Positions 12,795 through 24,595 of a DNA stretch of 64,000 bases are shown piece by piece (the first letter of the stretch is position 1; each line of letters begins with the position of its first letter). The stretch comes from Deinococcus planocerae (lineage in GTDB: Bacteria; Deinococcota; Deinococci; Deinococcales; Deinococcaceae): positions 54,466 through 118,465 of the forward strand of contig NZ_PNOR01000012.1 in the NCBI RefSeq assembly GCF_002869765.1, given 5' to 3'. Below the pieces are notes generated by a model, which saw only the letters and a list, made by a program, of their open reading frames with translations, did not search any database and had not been told where the DNA came from. The position numbers and the translations under genes were made by a program.

Positions 12795-13775
12795 ATGCGC
12801 GCCCAGGCCATCCCCGGCACCCATCTCCGGCCCTCCGTGATCGCCCTGGGGACGGCGGCGCTCGGGAGCAAGCTGGGCGAGGCCGCCTCGTTCCGGTTGC
12901 TGGGCCGCTTTCTCGACCTCGGCGGCACGTTCCTCGACACGGCGCGCGTCTACTCCGACTGGCTGCCCGGCGAGCGCAGCCGCAGCGAGAAGCTGCTCGG
13001 GAGATGGCTCGCGGCCACGGGGAAGCGCGACCGGATCGTCCTCGCCACGAAGGGCGGCCACCCGCCCCTGGACGACATGGGACGCGGGCGCCTGTCGGAG
13101 CACGACCTCCGCCTCGACCTGGAGGGCAGCCTCCTCGACCTGCGGACGGACGTGATCGACCTGTACTGGCTCCACCGCGACGATCCCCGCCGCCCGGTCG
13201 AGGCCATCGTGGACACCCTCAATGCGTTCGTGGACGAGGGGCTTATCCGTGCCTTCGGGGTCTCCAACTGGAGCGCGGCGCGGCTGCGGGAGGCCAACGG
13301 GTACGCGCGGCGGGCGGGAAGGCGTCCCCCCGTGGCGAACCAGATGAGCTGGAGCCTCGCCGAACCCAACCCCGGCTCCCTGGGTGACCCGACCCTCGTC
13401 GTGATGGACGGGGCGACCCACGCGCTGCACCGCGAGGGCGGGCTGGCGGCGGTGCCGTACTCGTCCCAGGCGAACGGCTTCTTCGGCGGGAGGTACGGGC
13501 GGGGCAGGTGGTGGGTCACTGCGCCGTCCGCCCGGCACGTCCGCCGCGTGTACTACAACGACGCCAATTTCGCGCGGCTGGAGCGGGTGCGCGAGGTCGC
13601 CGCCCGGCTGGGGCGCTCGCCGAATCAGGTCGCGCTGGCCGCCCTGATGACGGAGCCCTTCCCGGTTTTTCCCATCGTCGGTGCCTACCGGCTGGAGCAA
13701 CTGGAGGACAGCGCGGCGGCGGGCAACCTCGTGCTGGATGTCGAGACTGCCCGGTACGTGAAGACGGGGAGTTGA
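12795..13775 (+). CDS. Aldo/keto reductase
   Basis: 326 residues with the AKR barrel. The catalytic Asp-Tyr pair is in FLDTARVYSDWL, the conserved Lys in VLATKGG, and His in YWLHRDDP. FGVSNWSAARL and the C-terminal SPNQVALAAL are family signatures for NADPH binding. It reduces aldehydes/ketones with NADPH; the substrate is not predictable. The ATG at 12795 has no strong RBS. A possible -10 (TACAGT, 12779-12784) lies 10 nt upstream, so the leader would be very short. Confidence 0.88.
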   Translation: MRAQAIPGTHLRPSVIALGTAALGSKLGEAASFRLLGRFLDLGGTFLDTARVYSDWLPGERSRSEKLLGRWLAATGKRDRIVLATKGGHPPLDDMGRGRLSEHDLRLDLEGSLLDLRTDVIDLYWLHRDDPRRPVEAIVDTLNAFVDEGLIRAFGVSNWSAARLREANGYARRAGRRPPVANQMSWSLAEPNPGSLGDPTLVVMDGATHALHREGGLAAVPYSSQANGFFGGRYGRGRWWVTAPSARHVRRVYYNDANFARLERVREVAARLGRSPNQVALAALMTEPFPVFPIVGAYRLEQLEDSAAAGNLVLDVETARYVKTGS

Positions 13776-13869
13776 GGTCCGGCGGGGGCGCCGGGTGGGC
13801 CGTGCGCTGGACAGGAACGCGCGAGGCGCAGGGTCCCACAACGCCGTCTGGGAACTCTCCGCCTCGCCG

Positions 13870-13972
13870 CTTGAGCGGTCACCCTGAGTGAAGCGAAGGG
13901 TCTCCTGCCGGGCAGACGGGACGCTGCGCTCCGCTCTGCTACGCGGCTTTGGAAGTCAGCATGACAACGTTC
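13870..13972. repeat. Dispersed intergenic repeat element
   Basis: The segment contains GTCACCCTGAGTGAAGCGAA, then GGGTCTCC, and ends GTCAGCATGACA with CTACGCGGCTTTGGAAGTCA before it. Sequences like CACCCTGAGNGAAGCGAAGGGTCTC recur in intergenic DNA of Deinococcus and other GC-rich bacteria. A second CTACGCGGCTNTTNGAGTCA-like stretch lies at about 47850-47872 in this window. Confidence 0.55.
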
Positions 13973-13986
13973 CCGTGCCGAACGCC

Positions 13987-15186
13987 CTACCGCCCCTGCC
14001 CCGTGCTCGGGGGCGTGCCGGGGGCGAGGGTGACGGGGACCTGCACGGTCTGGCCGCCGCGCACGACGGTGAGGCGCAGCGTCTCGCCCACCTGGCCGCT
14101 GAAGAGCCGCTCGCGCAGGTCGGCGGAGGTTTCGATGGGCTGGCCGTTGACGGCGGTGATGACGTCGCCGCCGAGGGTGATCGGCCCGAAGGGCGTGTTG
14201 ATCCGCTGGGTGCCGCCGCGCAGGCCGCCGCGTGCCGCCGGGCCGTTCGGCTCGACCGTCACGACGAGGGCCCCCTCGCGCGGGAGGTTGTACTGACGGC
14301 GGGCCTGCTCGGAAAAGACGCTGAGTTCGAAGGGCGCGAGCACCACGCCGATGCGCGGCCCGGTGACCGTCTCGCCCGCGCGCAGCCGCGGCAACAGGCG
14401 GCCCGCGACGTTGCTGGGAATGGCGAAGCCGATGCCCGCGCTCTGCCCGATGCCCGTCACCGCGCCCGAGGGCGACAGGATCTGGGTGTTGATCCCGATG
14501 ACCTGCCCGGCGCTGTTGAGCAGCGGTCCGCCCGAGTTGCCGGGATTGATCGCCGCGTCGGTCTGGATGGCGTTTTGCGGCACCTGCCGCTGCCCGGTGG
14601 GGATGGTGCGCTCCACCGCCGACACGATGCCCTCGGACGCCGAGAACTGCTGCCCCAAGGGCGCCCCGATGGCGAAGACCCGCTGCCCCACGCGCAGCCG
14701 CGTGCTGTCCCCGAGCGGCAGGGGCCGGATGAGACCTGCGGGTACGTTCTGCACCTGTATCAGGGCGAGGTCGTAGTCGGGCGCGGTGCCCACGACGCGC
14801 GCCGGAAACTCGCGGCTCTGGCCCAGCAGGCGCACGCTCAGCCGGGTCGCCCCCTCCACGACGTGGAAGTTCGTCAGGGCGTACCCCTGCGCGTCCACGA
14901 AAAAGCCGCTGCCGCTCGACTGCTCCACCCCGCCGCGGGGGTCCTCGAACAGCGGGCTGGAGAAGACGGGCTGCTCGTCGCCGGGCGTCTCGGCGCTGAT
15001 ATAGACCACGCCCCTCAGCGAGCGCTCCAGCACCTCGACCTGCGAGAGTTCGTCGGGGCGCAGCGTGCTCGGGGCCGCCTGGGTCGGCGCGGCTGGCGTC
15101 TGCCGGGGCGGGGCGGGTGCGGTCTGGGCCGAAGCTGCGGGCGCGGCGAGGAGCAGGAGCGAGGTGAGCAGCGGGATCGGTCGCAT
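13987..15186 (-). CDS. HtrA/DegP-like secreted serine protease with PDZ domain (S1C)
   Basis: 399 residues. A Sec signal peptide (residues 1-20, ending APAASA) is followed by a Pro/Ala linker to about 45. The trypsin-like domain has His108 (TNFHVVEG), Asp139 (DYDLALI) and Ser218 (PGNSGGP). A single PDZ domain spans about 290-390 ([15 protein letters not shown]). The protein would degrade or refold damaged envelope proteins. The ATG at 15186 has AAGGAGG upstream. It ends facing the aldo/keto reductase gene with a repeat element between. Confidence 0.93.
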   Translation of the reverse strand: MRPIPLLTSLLLLAAPAASAQTAPAPPRQTPAAPTQAAPSTLRPDELSQVEVLERSLRGVVYISAETPGDEQPVFSSPLFEDPRGGVEQSSGSGFFVDAQGYALTNFHVVEGATRLSVRLLGQSREFPARVVGTAPDYDLALIQVQNVPAGLIRPLPLGDSTRLRVGQRVFAIGAPLGQQFSASEGIVSAVERTIPTGQRQVPQNAIQTDAAINPGNSGGPLLNSAGQVIGINTQILSPSGAVTGIGQSAGIGFAIPSNVAGRLLPRLRAGETVTGPRIGVVLAPFELSVFSEQARRQYNLPREGALVVTVEPNGPAARGGLRGGTQRINTPFGPITLGGDVITAVNGQPIETSADLRERLFSGQVGETLRLTVVRGGQTVQVPVTLAPGTPPSTGQGR

Positions 15187-15384
15187 GGAGCCTCCTTGGG
15201 CGGGCAGGACGACGGGACGCAGGGGGTCGGCGGTCCCTCCCGTCCGTGCGAGGGCCACGCCCCCTGCTCTATGCCAGAGGGACGACGCCCTTCTGTCGCA
15301 TCGGGCCAAATCCCCATCGGACCCCGAACGATGAACGTTTCCTTGACGGCGCTTTTCCCGGCGGGTCCGTGACGGGCGTTCGCC

Positions 15385-15857
<473 letters not shown>

Positions 15858-15858
<1 letters not shown>

Positions 15859-16832
15859 CAGGGCGTGACCACGACCTTGCCCGTCACCCGGCGGTCGAGC
15901 AGGGCGCGCAGGGCTTCCGGGGCCCGCTCCAGCGCGTAACGTTCGCTCACCAGTGGCCGGATCGTCCCGTCCCCCACCCACCCCGCCAGCCGCATGAGGT
16001 TGCGGGCGTTGCCGCGCGGGTCGCGCCGGGCGAACTCGCCCCAGAACACGCCGACCACCGAGGCGCCCTTGAGGAGCGGGAGGTTGAAGGGCAGCCTCGG
16101 AATGTCGCCCCCCGCGAAGCCCACCACCAGATAGCGCCCGCCCCACCCGATCGAGCGGAAGGCGGGCTCGGCGAGGTCCCCGCCCACCGGGTCGAAGATC
16201 ACGTCCGGCCCCTGGCCACCCGTGAGCGCCTTGAGGCCGCCCCGCAGGTCTTCCGAGGCGTAGTTCAGCGTCTCGTCCGCCCCGTGCTCGCGGGCCAGGG
16301 TCAGCTTCTCGTCCGTGCTCGCCGCCGCGATCACCCGCGCGCCCAGCGCTTTGCCGATCATCACCGCCGCGAGGCCCACCCCGCCCGCCGCACCGAGGAC
16401 GAGCAGCGTCTCGCCCGCTTGCAACTGCGCCCGGTCGCTGAGCGCGTGCATGGACGTGCCGTAGGCGAGGGGAAGGCTGGCGGCGACGGCGGCGTCCATC
16501 CCCCCCGGCAGCGGCATCACCGCGTTGGCGGGGGCAAGCAACTTCTCGGCGAAGGCGCCCGTCCCCGTGAAGGCCACGACTCGTTGACCAGGCTGGAGGC
16601 CCTGCACCCCTTCTCCCACCGCCGAGACGACTCCGGCAGCCTCCGCCCCCGGCGTGAAGGGGAAGGGCGGCTTGACCTGATAGAGCCCCTGCACCATCAG
16701 CGCGTCGGGGTAGTTCACGCCCGCCGCCTCCACGTCGAGGACGACCTCGCCGGGGCCGGGGGTGGGGTCGGGCACGTCCCGGACGGTCAGGGCTTCGGGT
16801 TGGTCGAAACGGTCGCAGATCAGGGCGCGCAT
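15858..16832 (-). CDS. Zinc-independent quinone oxidoreductase (MDR superfamily)
   Basis: 324 residues of the NADPH:quinone reductase/QOR type. The N-terminal GroES-like domain contains AAGVNYPDALMVQG and PGAEAAGVVSAVG. The Rossmann loop LVLGAAGGVGLAAV binds NADPH. Structural zinc cysteines are absent, fitting QOR rather than alcohol dehydrogenase. It likely handles quinones or enones. The start follows AGGAGG. The divergent neighbour is an acyl-CoA dehydrogenase gene, so a link to lipid oxidation is possible. Confidence 0.88.
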
Positions 16833-16878
16833 GGGAAAACCTCCTGGGGATGGGGCAAGAGTGGTCGAGAGTGTGCCC

Positions 16879-16907
16879 AGTGTACGGTTCCTGCCCCGCC
16901 CTGTGAA
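16879..16907 (-). promoter_or_regulatory. Promoter of the qor-merR operon
   Basis: Read on the minus strand: TTCACA (16907-16902), a 17-nt spacer, then TACACT (16884-16879). It lies about 45 nt before the oxidoreductase ATG. Confidence 0.55.
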
Positions 16908-16922
16908 CGCCCGCGTACAAAA

Positions 16923-16951
16923 TTGACGTGTGCGTACACCCGGCCTAAGCT
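16923..16951 (+). promoter_or_regulatory. Promoter with overlapping palindromic operator, acyl-CoA dehydrogenase gene
   Basis: TTGACG (16923-16928), 17-nt spacer, TAAGCT (16946-16951). The near-palindrome GTGTGCGTACAC (16928-16939) starts on the last -35 base, an ideal place for a repressor. The same layout recurs at 19687-19715. Confidence 0.7.
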
Positions 16952-17002
16952 GACGGGACCGAAGCAGCGCAACCTCCCCCCTCCACGCAAAGGAGTGACC
17001 CT

Positions 17003-18798
<1,796 letters not shown>

Positions 18799-18799
<1 letters not shown>

Positions 18800-19656
18800 T
18801 GGAGCGGTCTGCCCTCAGCTCTCAGCCGTCAGCCCAGCAGGATTTTCACCGGGTCGCGGTGGGGGGTAGAAACCTCGCCTATCTGGAGGTTTCTCCGTCT
18901 CATCCGCGCGCCAACGTCCTCTTCCTCGCGTGGCTGGGCGGCTCGCGGCTGGGGTGGGAGGGGGTGGTGGGGGAGATCGGGCAGGAAGACCGCGCCCTCG
19001 CCCCCGACCACCGCGATACCGGCGACTCCGACCCCTTCGAGGACGCTTTCACGCTCGCCGACCTCGCCGATGACGCCGCCGAGTTTCTGCGGGAGGTGGC
19101 CGCCGCGCCCGCCTTCGTCGTTGGGCTGAGCATGGGAGGGATGGTCGCGCAGCACCTCGCGCTGCGGCACCCGGACCTCGTGCGCGGGTTGGTGCTCGTC
19201 TCCACGACGCCTGGTGGGGCGGACACGACTCCGGCCACCGAGCGGGGGCGTGCGGCCCTCTTCCTGCCCGCCGACATGGAAGCGCGGGAACGGGCGCGGC
19301 AGGCGCTGACGCTGATGACGCACGACGGGTTCATCGAAGCCAATCCTGGACTGCTCGACCTCGCCGCCCGCCACGCCGAGCGCCATCCCATGAGCGAGGA
19401 GAGCTTCAAGCGGCAGTTCCGGGCGATCCGGGCGCACGACATCACGCAAGGGCTCGCCCGCCTCAACGTCCCCACCCTCGTGCTGCACGGCGAATTGGAC
19501 GACCTGATCCCCCTGCCGAACGCCGAGCGGCTGGCGGCAGGTATCCCCGGTGCCCAGTTGCGCGTCTACCCGGGAACCGGGCACATGCCGCACCTCGAAC
19601 GCCCGCAGGAGTTTCTGTCGGACCTGCGCGGGTTTTTGCAAGAACAGACAGGTTAA
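18799..19656 (+). CDS. Alpha/beta hydrolase
   Basis: 285 residues from the GTG at 18799, which overlaps the preceding stop. The nucleophile elbow GLSMGGMVAQ, the acid residue in LHGELDDLIPL and His in GTGHMPHLERP form a complete triad. The first 20 codons are made of a dispersed-repeat sequence (GCTCTCAGCCGTCAGC), so the functional start may be the GTG at 18859, which begins the fold (VGGRNLAYLEV). Neither start has a good RBS. It probably acts as an esterase or thioesterase in the acyl-CoA cluster; the substrate is unknown. Confidence 0.85.
18802..18840. repeat. GCTGA-type dispersed repeat
   Basis: Contains CCCTCAGCTCTCAGCCGTCA, the reverse complement of a TGACGGCTGAGAGCTGAG unit. The same modules make up the inverted repeat at 20544-20595. 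Confidence 0.5.
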
Positions 19657-19686
19657 CCCCAGCTCACTGTCCGCCGACGTTCAGAA

Positions 19687-19715
19687 TTGACGTGTACGTA
19701 CACTTTCCCTATGGT
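19687..19715 (+). promoter_or_regulatory. Promoter with perfect palindromic operator, SDR-MaoC operon
   Basis: TTGACG (19687-19692), 17-nt spacer, TATGGT (19710-19715). The perfect 12-nt palindrome GTGTACGTACAC occupies 19692-19703. The architecture is identical to the promoter at 16923-16951, so one regulator (TetR-type by analogy) probably controls both. Confidence 0.72.
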
Positions 19716-19764
19716 GGGAGGTACGGCTCTAACCCGGCACAACTCAACCCCGGAGGCACCCTCT

Positions 19765-20541
19765 ATGGCACTCAAGGAACTCTTCGACCTGACCGGCAAA
19801 GTCGCCCTGATCACCGGGGGCTCGCGCGGCCTCGGCCTGCAAATCGCGGAGGGGCTGGGCGAGTACGGCGCGACCGTCGTCCTGACCGCCCGCAAGGGGA
19901 ACGAACTCGACGAGGCGAAGGCCCACCTGGAGGGCCTAGGGATCAAGGCCCACGTCTACCAGAACGACCTCTCCCAGTTCGAGACCATCGAGCCCCTCGT
20001 GGAGCGCATCGTCTCGGAGGTCGGTCCCATCCACATCCTCGTGAACAACGCCGGGGCCACCTGGGGCGCACCTGCCGAGGAGCACCCCTTCGAGGCGTGG
20101 CTGAAGGTGATCAACCTCAACGTCAACGGCCTCTTCCTCCTCACGCAGGCGGTGGGGAAGCGGTGCATGATCCCCGCCCGCGCGGGCCGCGTGGTGAACG
20201 TCGCCTCGGTCGCCGGGCTCAAGGGCAACAGCCCGCGCATGGCCGGAACGGTCGCCTACAACACGTCGAAGGGGGCGGTCGTCAACCTCACCCGCGCGCT
20301 CGCCTCGGAGTGGGCGAAGTACGACATCACCGTCAACTCGATCTGCCCGGGCTACTTCCCCACCAAGATGACGAAGGGCACCATCGCCTACGGGGAGGAG
20401 ACCATCCTCGGCAGCACGCCCCTGGGCCGTCTCGGCGGGCCCGAAGACCTCAAGGGCCTCGCCCTGCTGCTCTCCAGCGATGCCAGCGCCTACATGACCG
20501 GGCAGAACATCGCGGTGGACGGCGGGGTGACGGCGATTTGA
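19765..20541 (+). CDS. Short-chain dehydrogenase/reductase
   Basis: 258 residues of classical SDR type. The NAD(P) site TGGSRGLGLQIAEG, the NNAG motif (LVNNAGATWG), Ser of VNVASVAGL and the catalytic pair YNTSKGA are all present. The C-terminus (MTGQNIAVDGGVTAI) is typical of 3-oxoacyl-ACP/3-hydroxyacyl-CoA type enzymes. The ATG follows CGGAGG. It is first gene after the palindromic operator and precedes maoC, fitting 3-hydroxyacyl-CoA/3-ketoacyl-CoA interconversion. Confidence 0.92.
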   Translation: MALKELFDLTGKVALITGGSRGLGLQIAEGLGEYGATVVLTARKGNELDEAKAHLEGLGIKAHVYQNDLSQFETIEPLVERIVSEVGPIHILVNNAGATWGAPAEEHPFEAWLKVINLNVNGLFLLTQAVGKRCMIPARAGRVVNVASVAGLKGNSPRMAGTVAYNTSKGAVVNLTRALASEWAKYDITVNSICPGYFPTKMTKGTIAYGEETILGSTPLGRLGGPEDLKGLALLLSSDASAYMTGQNIAVDGGVTAI

Positions 20542-20543
20542 AT

Positions 20544-20595
20544 GGAGCAGTCAGCCGTCGGCAATACAAGCTGAGAGCTGACGGCTGACTGCTCC
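20544..20595. repeat. Perfect 16-bp inverted repeat (hairpin)
   Basis: GGAGCAGTCAGCCGTC at 20544-20559 pairs exactly with GACGGCTGACTGCTCC at 20580-20595 across a 20-nt loop. It lies between the SDR stop and the maoC start and ends 5 nt before that gene's RBS. It belongs to the same repeat family as 18802-18840. Confidence 0.75.
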
Positions 20596-20607
20596 AAAGG
20601 AGGCACC

Positions 20608-21066
20608 ATGACCGCCCTTCCCCTTCCCGACCTCCGCTCCCGCATCGGCCAGGAGATCGCCTTATCTGACTGGGTGACTGTCACGCAGGAGATGGTCAAC
20701 AGGTTTGCGGACGCGACCGGCGACCACCAGTTCATCCACGTGGACCCCGAGCGGGCGGCGCAGACCCCTTTCGGCGGACCCATCGCGCACGGCTTCCTGA
20801 CCCTCTCGCTGCTGGCGGGGCACTTCATGACCCACGGCGGCTCTCCCCGGCTGGAGGGGGCGCGGATGGTCGTGAACTACGGCCTCAACCGCGTGCGCTT
20901 CATCTCGCCCGTGCCCGTGGGAAGTCGCCTGCGCAACCGTGGAACGCTGGTCGGCGTGGAGGACGGCAGCGGCTACGCCCAGCTCACCGTCGCCAACACC
21001 ATCGAGATCGAGGGCAGTGAAAGACCCGCGGCGACGGCGGAGACGGTGATGCGGGTGTACCTATGA
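20608..21066 (+). CDS. MaoC-like (R)-specific enoyl-CoA hydratase
   Basis: 152 residues, a single hotdog domain. The hydratase motif FADATGDHQFIHVDPERA, with the catalytic Asp and His, and PFGGPIAHGFLTLSLL are classic for (R)-hydratases. It would hydrate enoyl-CoA produced by the acyl-CoA dehydrogenases. AAAGGAGG precedes the ATG. The stop overlaps the next start (ATGA). Confidence 0.93.
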   Translation: MTALPLPDLRSRIGQEIALSDWVTVTQEMVNRFADATGDHQFIHVDPERAAQTPFGGPIAHGFLTLSLLAGHFMTHGGSPRLEGARMVVNYGLNRVRFISPVPVGSRLRNRGTLVGVEDGSGYAQLTVANTIEIEGSERPAATAETVMRVYL

Positions 21067-21509
21067 CGACGCTCGACGGAACCGACGCGATTGCCTTTGC
21101 CCAGAGTGTCCTCGACTCCCAGCCCTTCAGCGTGCTTGTGGGAGCCAGGGTCGAGGAAATGTCGCCTGCGGGCGTGGTCGTGCGGGTGCCCTTCCGGCAG
21201 GAGATCACCCAGCACCACGGCTTCGCGCACGGGGGCGTGCAGGCGGCGCTGGCCGACATCGCCCTCACCTTCATGGGGGCGGCGGCGCTGGGGCCGAGTG
21301 TGCTGACCTCCGAGTTCAAAATCAACTTCGTGAAGCCTGGCGTCGGTGAGGCGCTCGTCGCTCGGGGCAGCGTGCTCAGCGCCGGGAAGCGGCAGGCCGT
21401 CACCCGCTGCGACATCTTCGCCGTGCAGGGAGACGAGGAGCGGCTGGTCGCCACCGCACTCGGCACCATCGTCACGGCGGACGTGCCTCCGGCGGGGGGA
21501 GGGACGTGA
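21063..21509 (+). CDS. PaaI-type hotdog thioesterase (first of a tandem pair)
   Basis: 148 residues. The hotdog core HHGFAHGGVQAALADIA contains the HGG motif and the active-site acidic residue of PaaI/YbgC-type acyl-CoA thioesterases. It overlaps maoC by 4 nt and is followed 4 nt later by a second, similar gene. The C-terminal tail is glycine-rich and not conserved with the next gene. Confidence 0.88.
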   Translation: MTTLDGTDAIAFAQSVLDSQPFSVLVGARVEEMSPAGVVVRVPFRQEITQHHGFAHGGVQAALADIALTFMGAAALGPSVLTSEFKINFVKPGVGEALVARGSVLSAGKRQAVTRCDIFAVQGDEERLVATALGTIVTADVPPAGGGT

Positions 21510-21513
21510 CCCC

Positions 21514-21963
21514 ATGACCGCCCCCGACCCCTCCACCCTCACCCGTGACCTGCTCGAACGCGCCATCGAGACGAGCGAGTTTACGCGGTTCATGGGCACG
21601 CGCCTCAGCCACTTCGAGAACGGGCGGGTCGAGATCGAGATCGACCTCAAGCCCATCCTCACCCAGCACCACGGCTACGCGCACGGGGCGGTGATCGGCT
21701 ACCTCGCGGACACCGTGAGCGCGTGGGCCGCCGCCTCGGTCGCCGGGGACGTGGTGACCGCCGAGTACAAGCTCAACCTGCTCGCCCCCGCGAAGGGAGA
21801 GACGCTGTGGGCACGCGGGGAGGTCCTGCGCGCGGGCCGCCGTCAGGTCGTCGTGCGCGCCGACGTGTACGCCCGCAGCGGGGGAGAGGACACCCTCGTC
21901 GCGGCGGCGCTGGCGACGATCTCGCCCGTCGGCGGTCGCCCGGGCCGGGAGGAAAAGGCGTGA
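21514..21963 (+). CDS. PaaI-type hotdog thioesterase (second of a tandem pair)
   Basis: 149 residues. QHHGYAHGAVIGYLADTVS aligns with the first copy, with GA replacing GG in the HGG motif. VVTAEYKLNLLAPAKGETL is the second conserved block. The pair probably arose by duplication and may form a heteromer or act on different chain lengths. The start follows GGGAGGG. The stop overlaps the next GTG. Confidence 0.87.
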   Translation: MTAPDPSTLTRDLLERAIETSEFTRFMGTRLSHFENGRVEIEIDLKPILTQHHGYAHGAVIGYLADTVSAWAAASVAGDVVTAEYKLNLLAPAKGETLWARGEVLRAGRRQVVVRADVYARSGGEDTLVAAALATISPVGGRPGREEKA

Positions 21964-22291
21964 CCGTCTACCTGCTGGAGCGCGACGGCGTGCTGCTGGC
22001 GCGGATGCCGCTCAGCCGCGTCGAGCCCTTCAGCGTCCACTGCACCTTCGAACCGCTGCCCGCCTTCGAGCCCTACCGCCCCCTGTTCGAGGAGGACGCC
22101 CGCCTCGCCGATGAACTGGTCAGCGACCCCGACCCCGCCCTGCTGGGCCGTGCCGAGGCGCTGCTCGACCGCATCCTGGCCCTGGGCCTCTCGGTGCGGC
22201 GGGAGGGCGGGGGCATCCACCGCGAGGTCCTGATCGGCATCGAAGACCACACCGCCCACTTTCGCCCCCTGAAGCTGGAGGAGGAACCGCT

Positions 22292-22295
<4 letters not shown>
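21960..22295 (+). CDS. Conserved small protein of unknown function in the acyl-CoA operon
   Basis: 111 residues; no family recognised. There is no signal peptide or membrane segment. It contains an acidic helical middle ([18 protein letters not shown]) and a basic-then-acidic C-terminus ([20 protein letters not shown]). It overlaps the thioesterase stop and the next acyl-CoA dehydrogenase start, with GGGAGGA before its GTG, so it is translated as part of the operon. It may be an accessory factor of the neighbouring enzymes (inference from position only). Confidence 0.75.
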
Positions 22296-23548
<1,253 letters not shown>

Positions 23549-23552
23549 GGCT

Positions 23553-23568
23553 CTAACCGGGTTAGAAT
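23553..23568 (+). promoter_or_regulatory. Toxin-antitoxin promoter with palindrome over the -10
   Basis: CTAACC-G-GGTTAG (23553-23565) is a perfect palindrome overlapping TAGAAT (23563-23568). Six bases separate the -10 from the antitoxin ATG, so the mRNA should be leaderless, and the palindrome is well placed for autorepression. Confidence 0.65.
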
Positions 23569-23574
23569 CGAGCC

Positions 23575-23790
23575 ATGCGCAAACGTCTCACCACCGTCGG
23601 CAAGTCGCGGGCCGTCATCCTGCCCAAGGAGTTGCTGGAGCTGTACCGCTTCGAGGATGAGGTGGAGATCGAGCCCACCGAGGGGGGCCTGATCCTGCGT
23701 CCTGCCCGCAAGGGCCTGACTTTTGAGGACGCCAGGGCCAAGCTGTTCCGGGAGAAGCGCGACCTGCTCCAGCGACTCAGCGACGCGTGA
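23575..23790 (+). CDS. AbrB/MazE-type antitoxin
   Basis: 71 residues. A SpoVT/AbrB swapped-hairpin DNA-binding domain fills residues 3-45 (LTTVGKSRAVILPKELLELY, then EVEIEPTEGGLILRPAR). The C-terminal helix (FEDARAKLFREKRDLLQRL) probably neutralises the toxin. It overlaps the Doc gene by 4 nt. Doc toxins are usually paired with Phd antitoxins; pairing with an AbrB fold is less common. Confidence 0.88.
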   Translation: MRKRLTTVGKSRAVILPKELLELYRFEDEVEIEPTEGGLILRPARKGLTFEDARAKLFREKRDLLQRLSDA

Positions 23791-24176
23791 CCGTCTACCT
23801 GACCCCCGGGCAGGTGGTGGAATTGCACGACGAGGCCATCGCCGACTTTGGGGGCAGGTCTGGTCTGCGTGACCCTGGGACCCTCGCCTCGGCCCTCGCT
23901 CAGCCCGCGATGGAGGCGTTCGGCGTGGAGCTTTACCCGTCGATATCGGAGAAGGCCGCCGCCCTGCTGTTCTTCCTGGCGCGGGGCCACGCCTTCGTGG
24001 ACGGCAACAAGCGGACGGCCTATGCGGCGACCTCCGTTTTCCTGCTGCTGAACGGGGCAGAGCTGAGCGGCCCGGATGACACCGTGTTCGACCTCGTGCT
24101 GGGAACGGCCCAGGGGAGGCTGAGTGACCCCCGGCAGGTTGCTGAACAACTTCGGCCTCTCGTGACCCCGATGTGA
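23787..24176 (+). CDS. doc: Death-on-curing (Doc) family toxin, Fic fold
   Basis: 129 residues. The Fic-type motif is HAFVDGNKRTA (His68, Asp72, Asn74, Lys75, Arg76), the Doc variant in which NK replaces the NG of AMPylating Fic enzymes. Doc of phage P1 phosphorylates EF-Tu and arrests translation. The full-length gene appears intact, with the GTG start overlapping the antitoxin stop. The TA pair lies within an acyl-CoA cluster. Confidence 0.9.
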   Translation: MTVYLTPGQVVELHDEAIADFGGRSGLRDPGTLASALAQPAMEAFGVELYPSISEKAAALLFFLARGHAFVDGNKRTAYAATSVFLLLNGAELSGPDDTVFDLVLGTAQGRLSDPRQVAEQLRPLVTPM

Positions 24177-24196
24177 TGAACTCCCTCCGCTTCAGC

Positions 24197-24514
24197 TCAA
24201 GTTGTCCGCTCCAGCGCCCGCTTCACAAAGGCGTTCAGGCTCAGGCCCTCGCTGCGGGCGCGGGCGGCGAGGCGGGCGTGAAGCTCGGGGCGGATGCGGA
24301 GGTTGAAGCGCCCGCTGAAGGGTTTCTCGGGCTCCTCGCCCCGCTCCCGGCAGAAGGCGAGGTCGTCGTCCACGCTTTCCTTGAACGCCTGCCGCAACTC
24401 ATCGACCGTGCGGCCCTGAAAGGTGATGACATCCCGCAGGTTGACCACCTCGCCGTGGAACAGGTCGGCCTCGTCGTCGAAGCTGGCCGTGGCGATGTAA
24501 CCTGTGTATTCCAC
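24197..24514 (-). CDS. Orphan HicB-family antitoxin
   Basis: 105 residues. An N-terminal HicB-like partial RNase H fold (YIATASFDDEADLFHGEVV, then DVITFQGRTVDELRQAF) is followed by a ribbon-helix-helix region (FNLRIRPELHARLAARARSE). The start is the GTG at 24514 with GGGGGTGA upstream. No hicA-like reading frame lies directly upstream or downstream, so it is either an orphan antitoxin or a regulator. Its tail faces the Doc gene 20 nt away. Confidence 0.82.
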   Translation of the reverse strand: MEYTGYIATASFDDEADLFHGEVVNLRDVITFQGRTVDELRQAFKESVDDDLAFCRERGEEPEKPFSGRFNLRIRPELHARLAARARSEGLSLNAFVKRALERTT

Positions 24515-24541
24515 GCGTCATCACCCCCAAAGGTTTCGCAG

Positions 24542-24572
24542 GTCTCCCTGACGGTCGGTCAGGCAGGGAGAC
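24542..24572. other. Inverted repeat between hicB and SDR
   Basis: GTCTCCCTG (24542-24550) and CAGGGAGAC (24564-24572) pair. An inner CCTGAC/GTCAGG allows an alternative fold. There is no T-tract, so this could be an operator for the flanking divergent genes rather than a terminator. Confidence 0.45.
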
Positions 24573-24595
24573 GGACCAGGGGAGTTCAGCATCCC

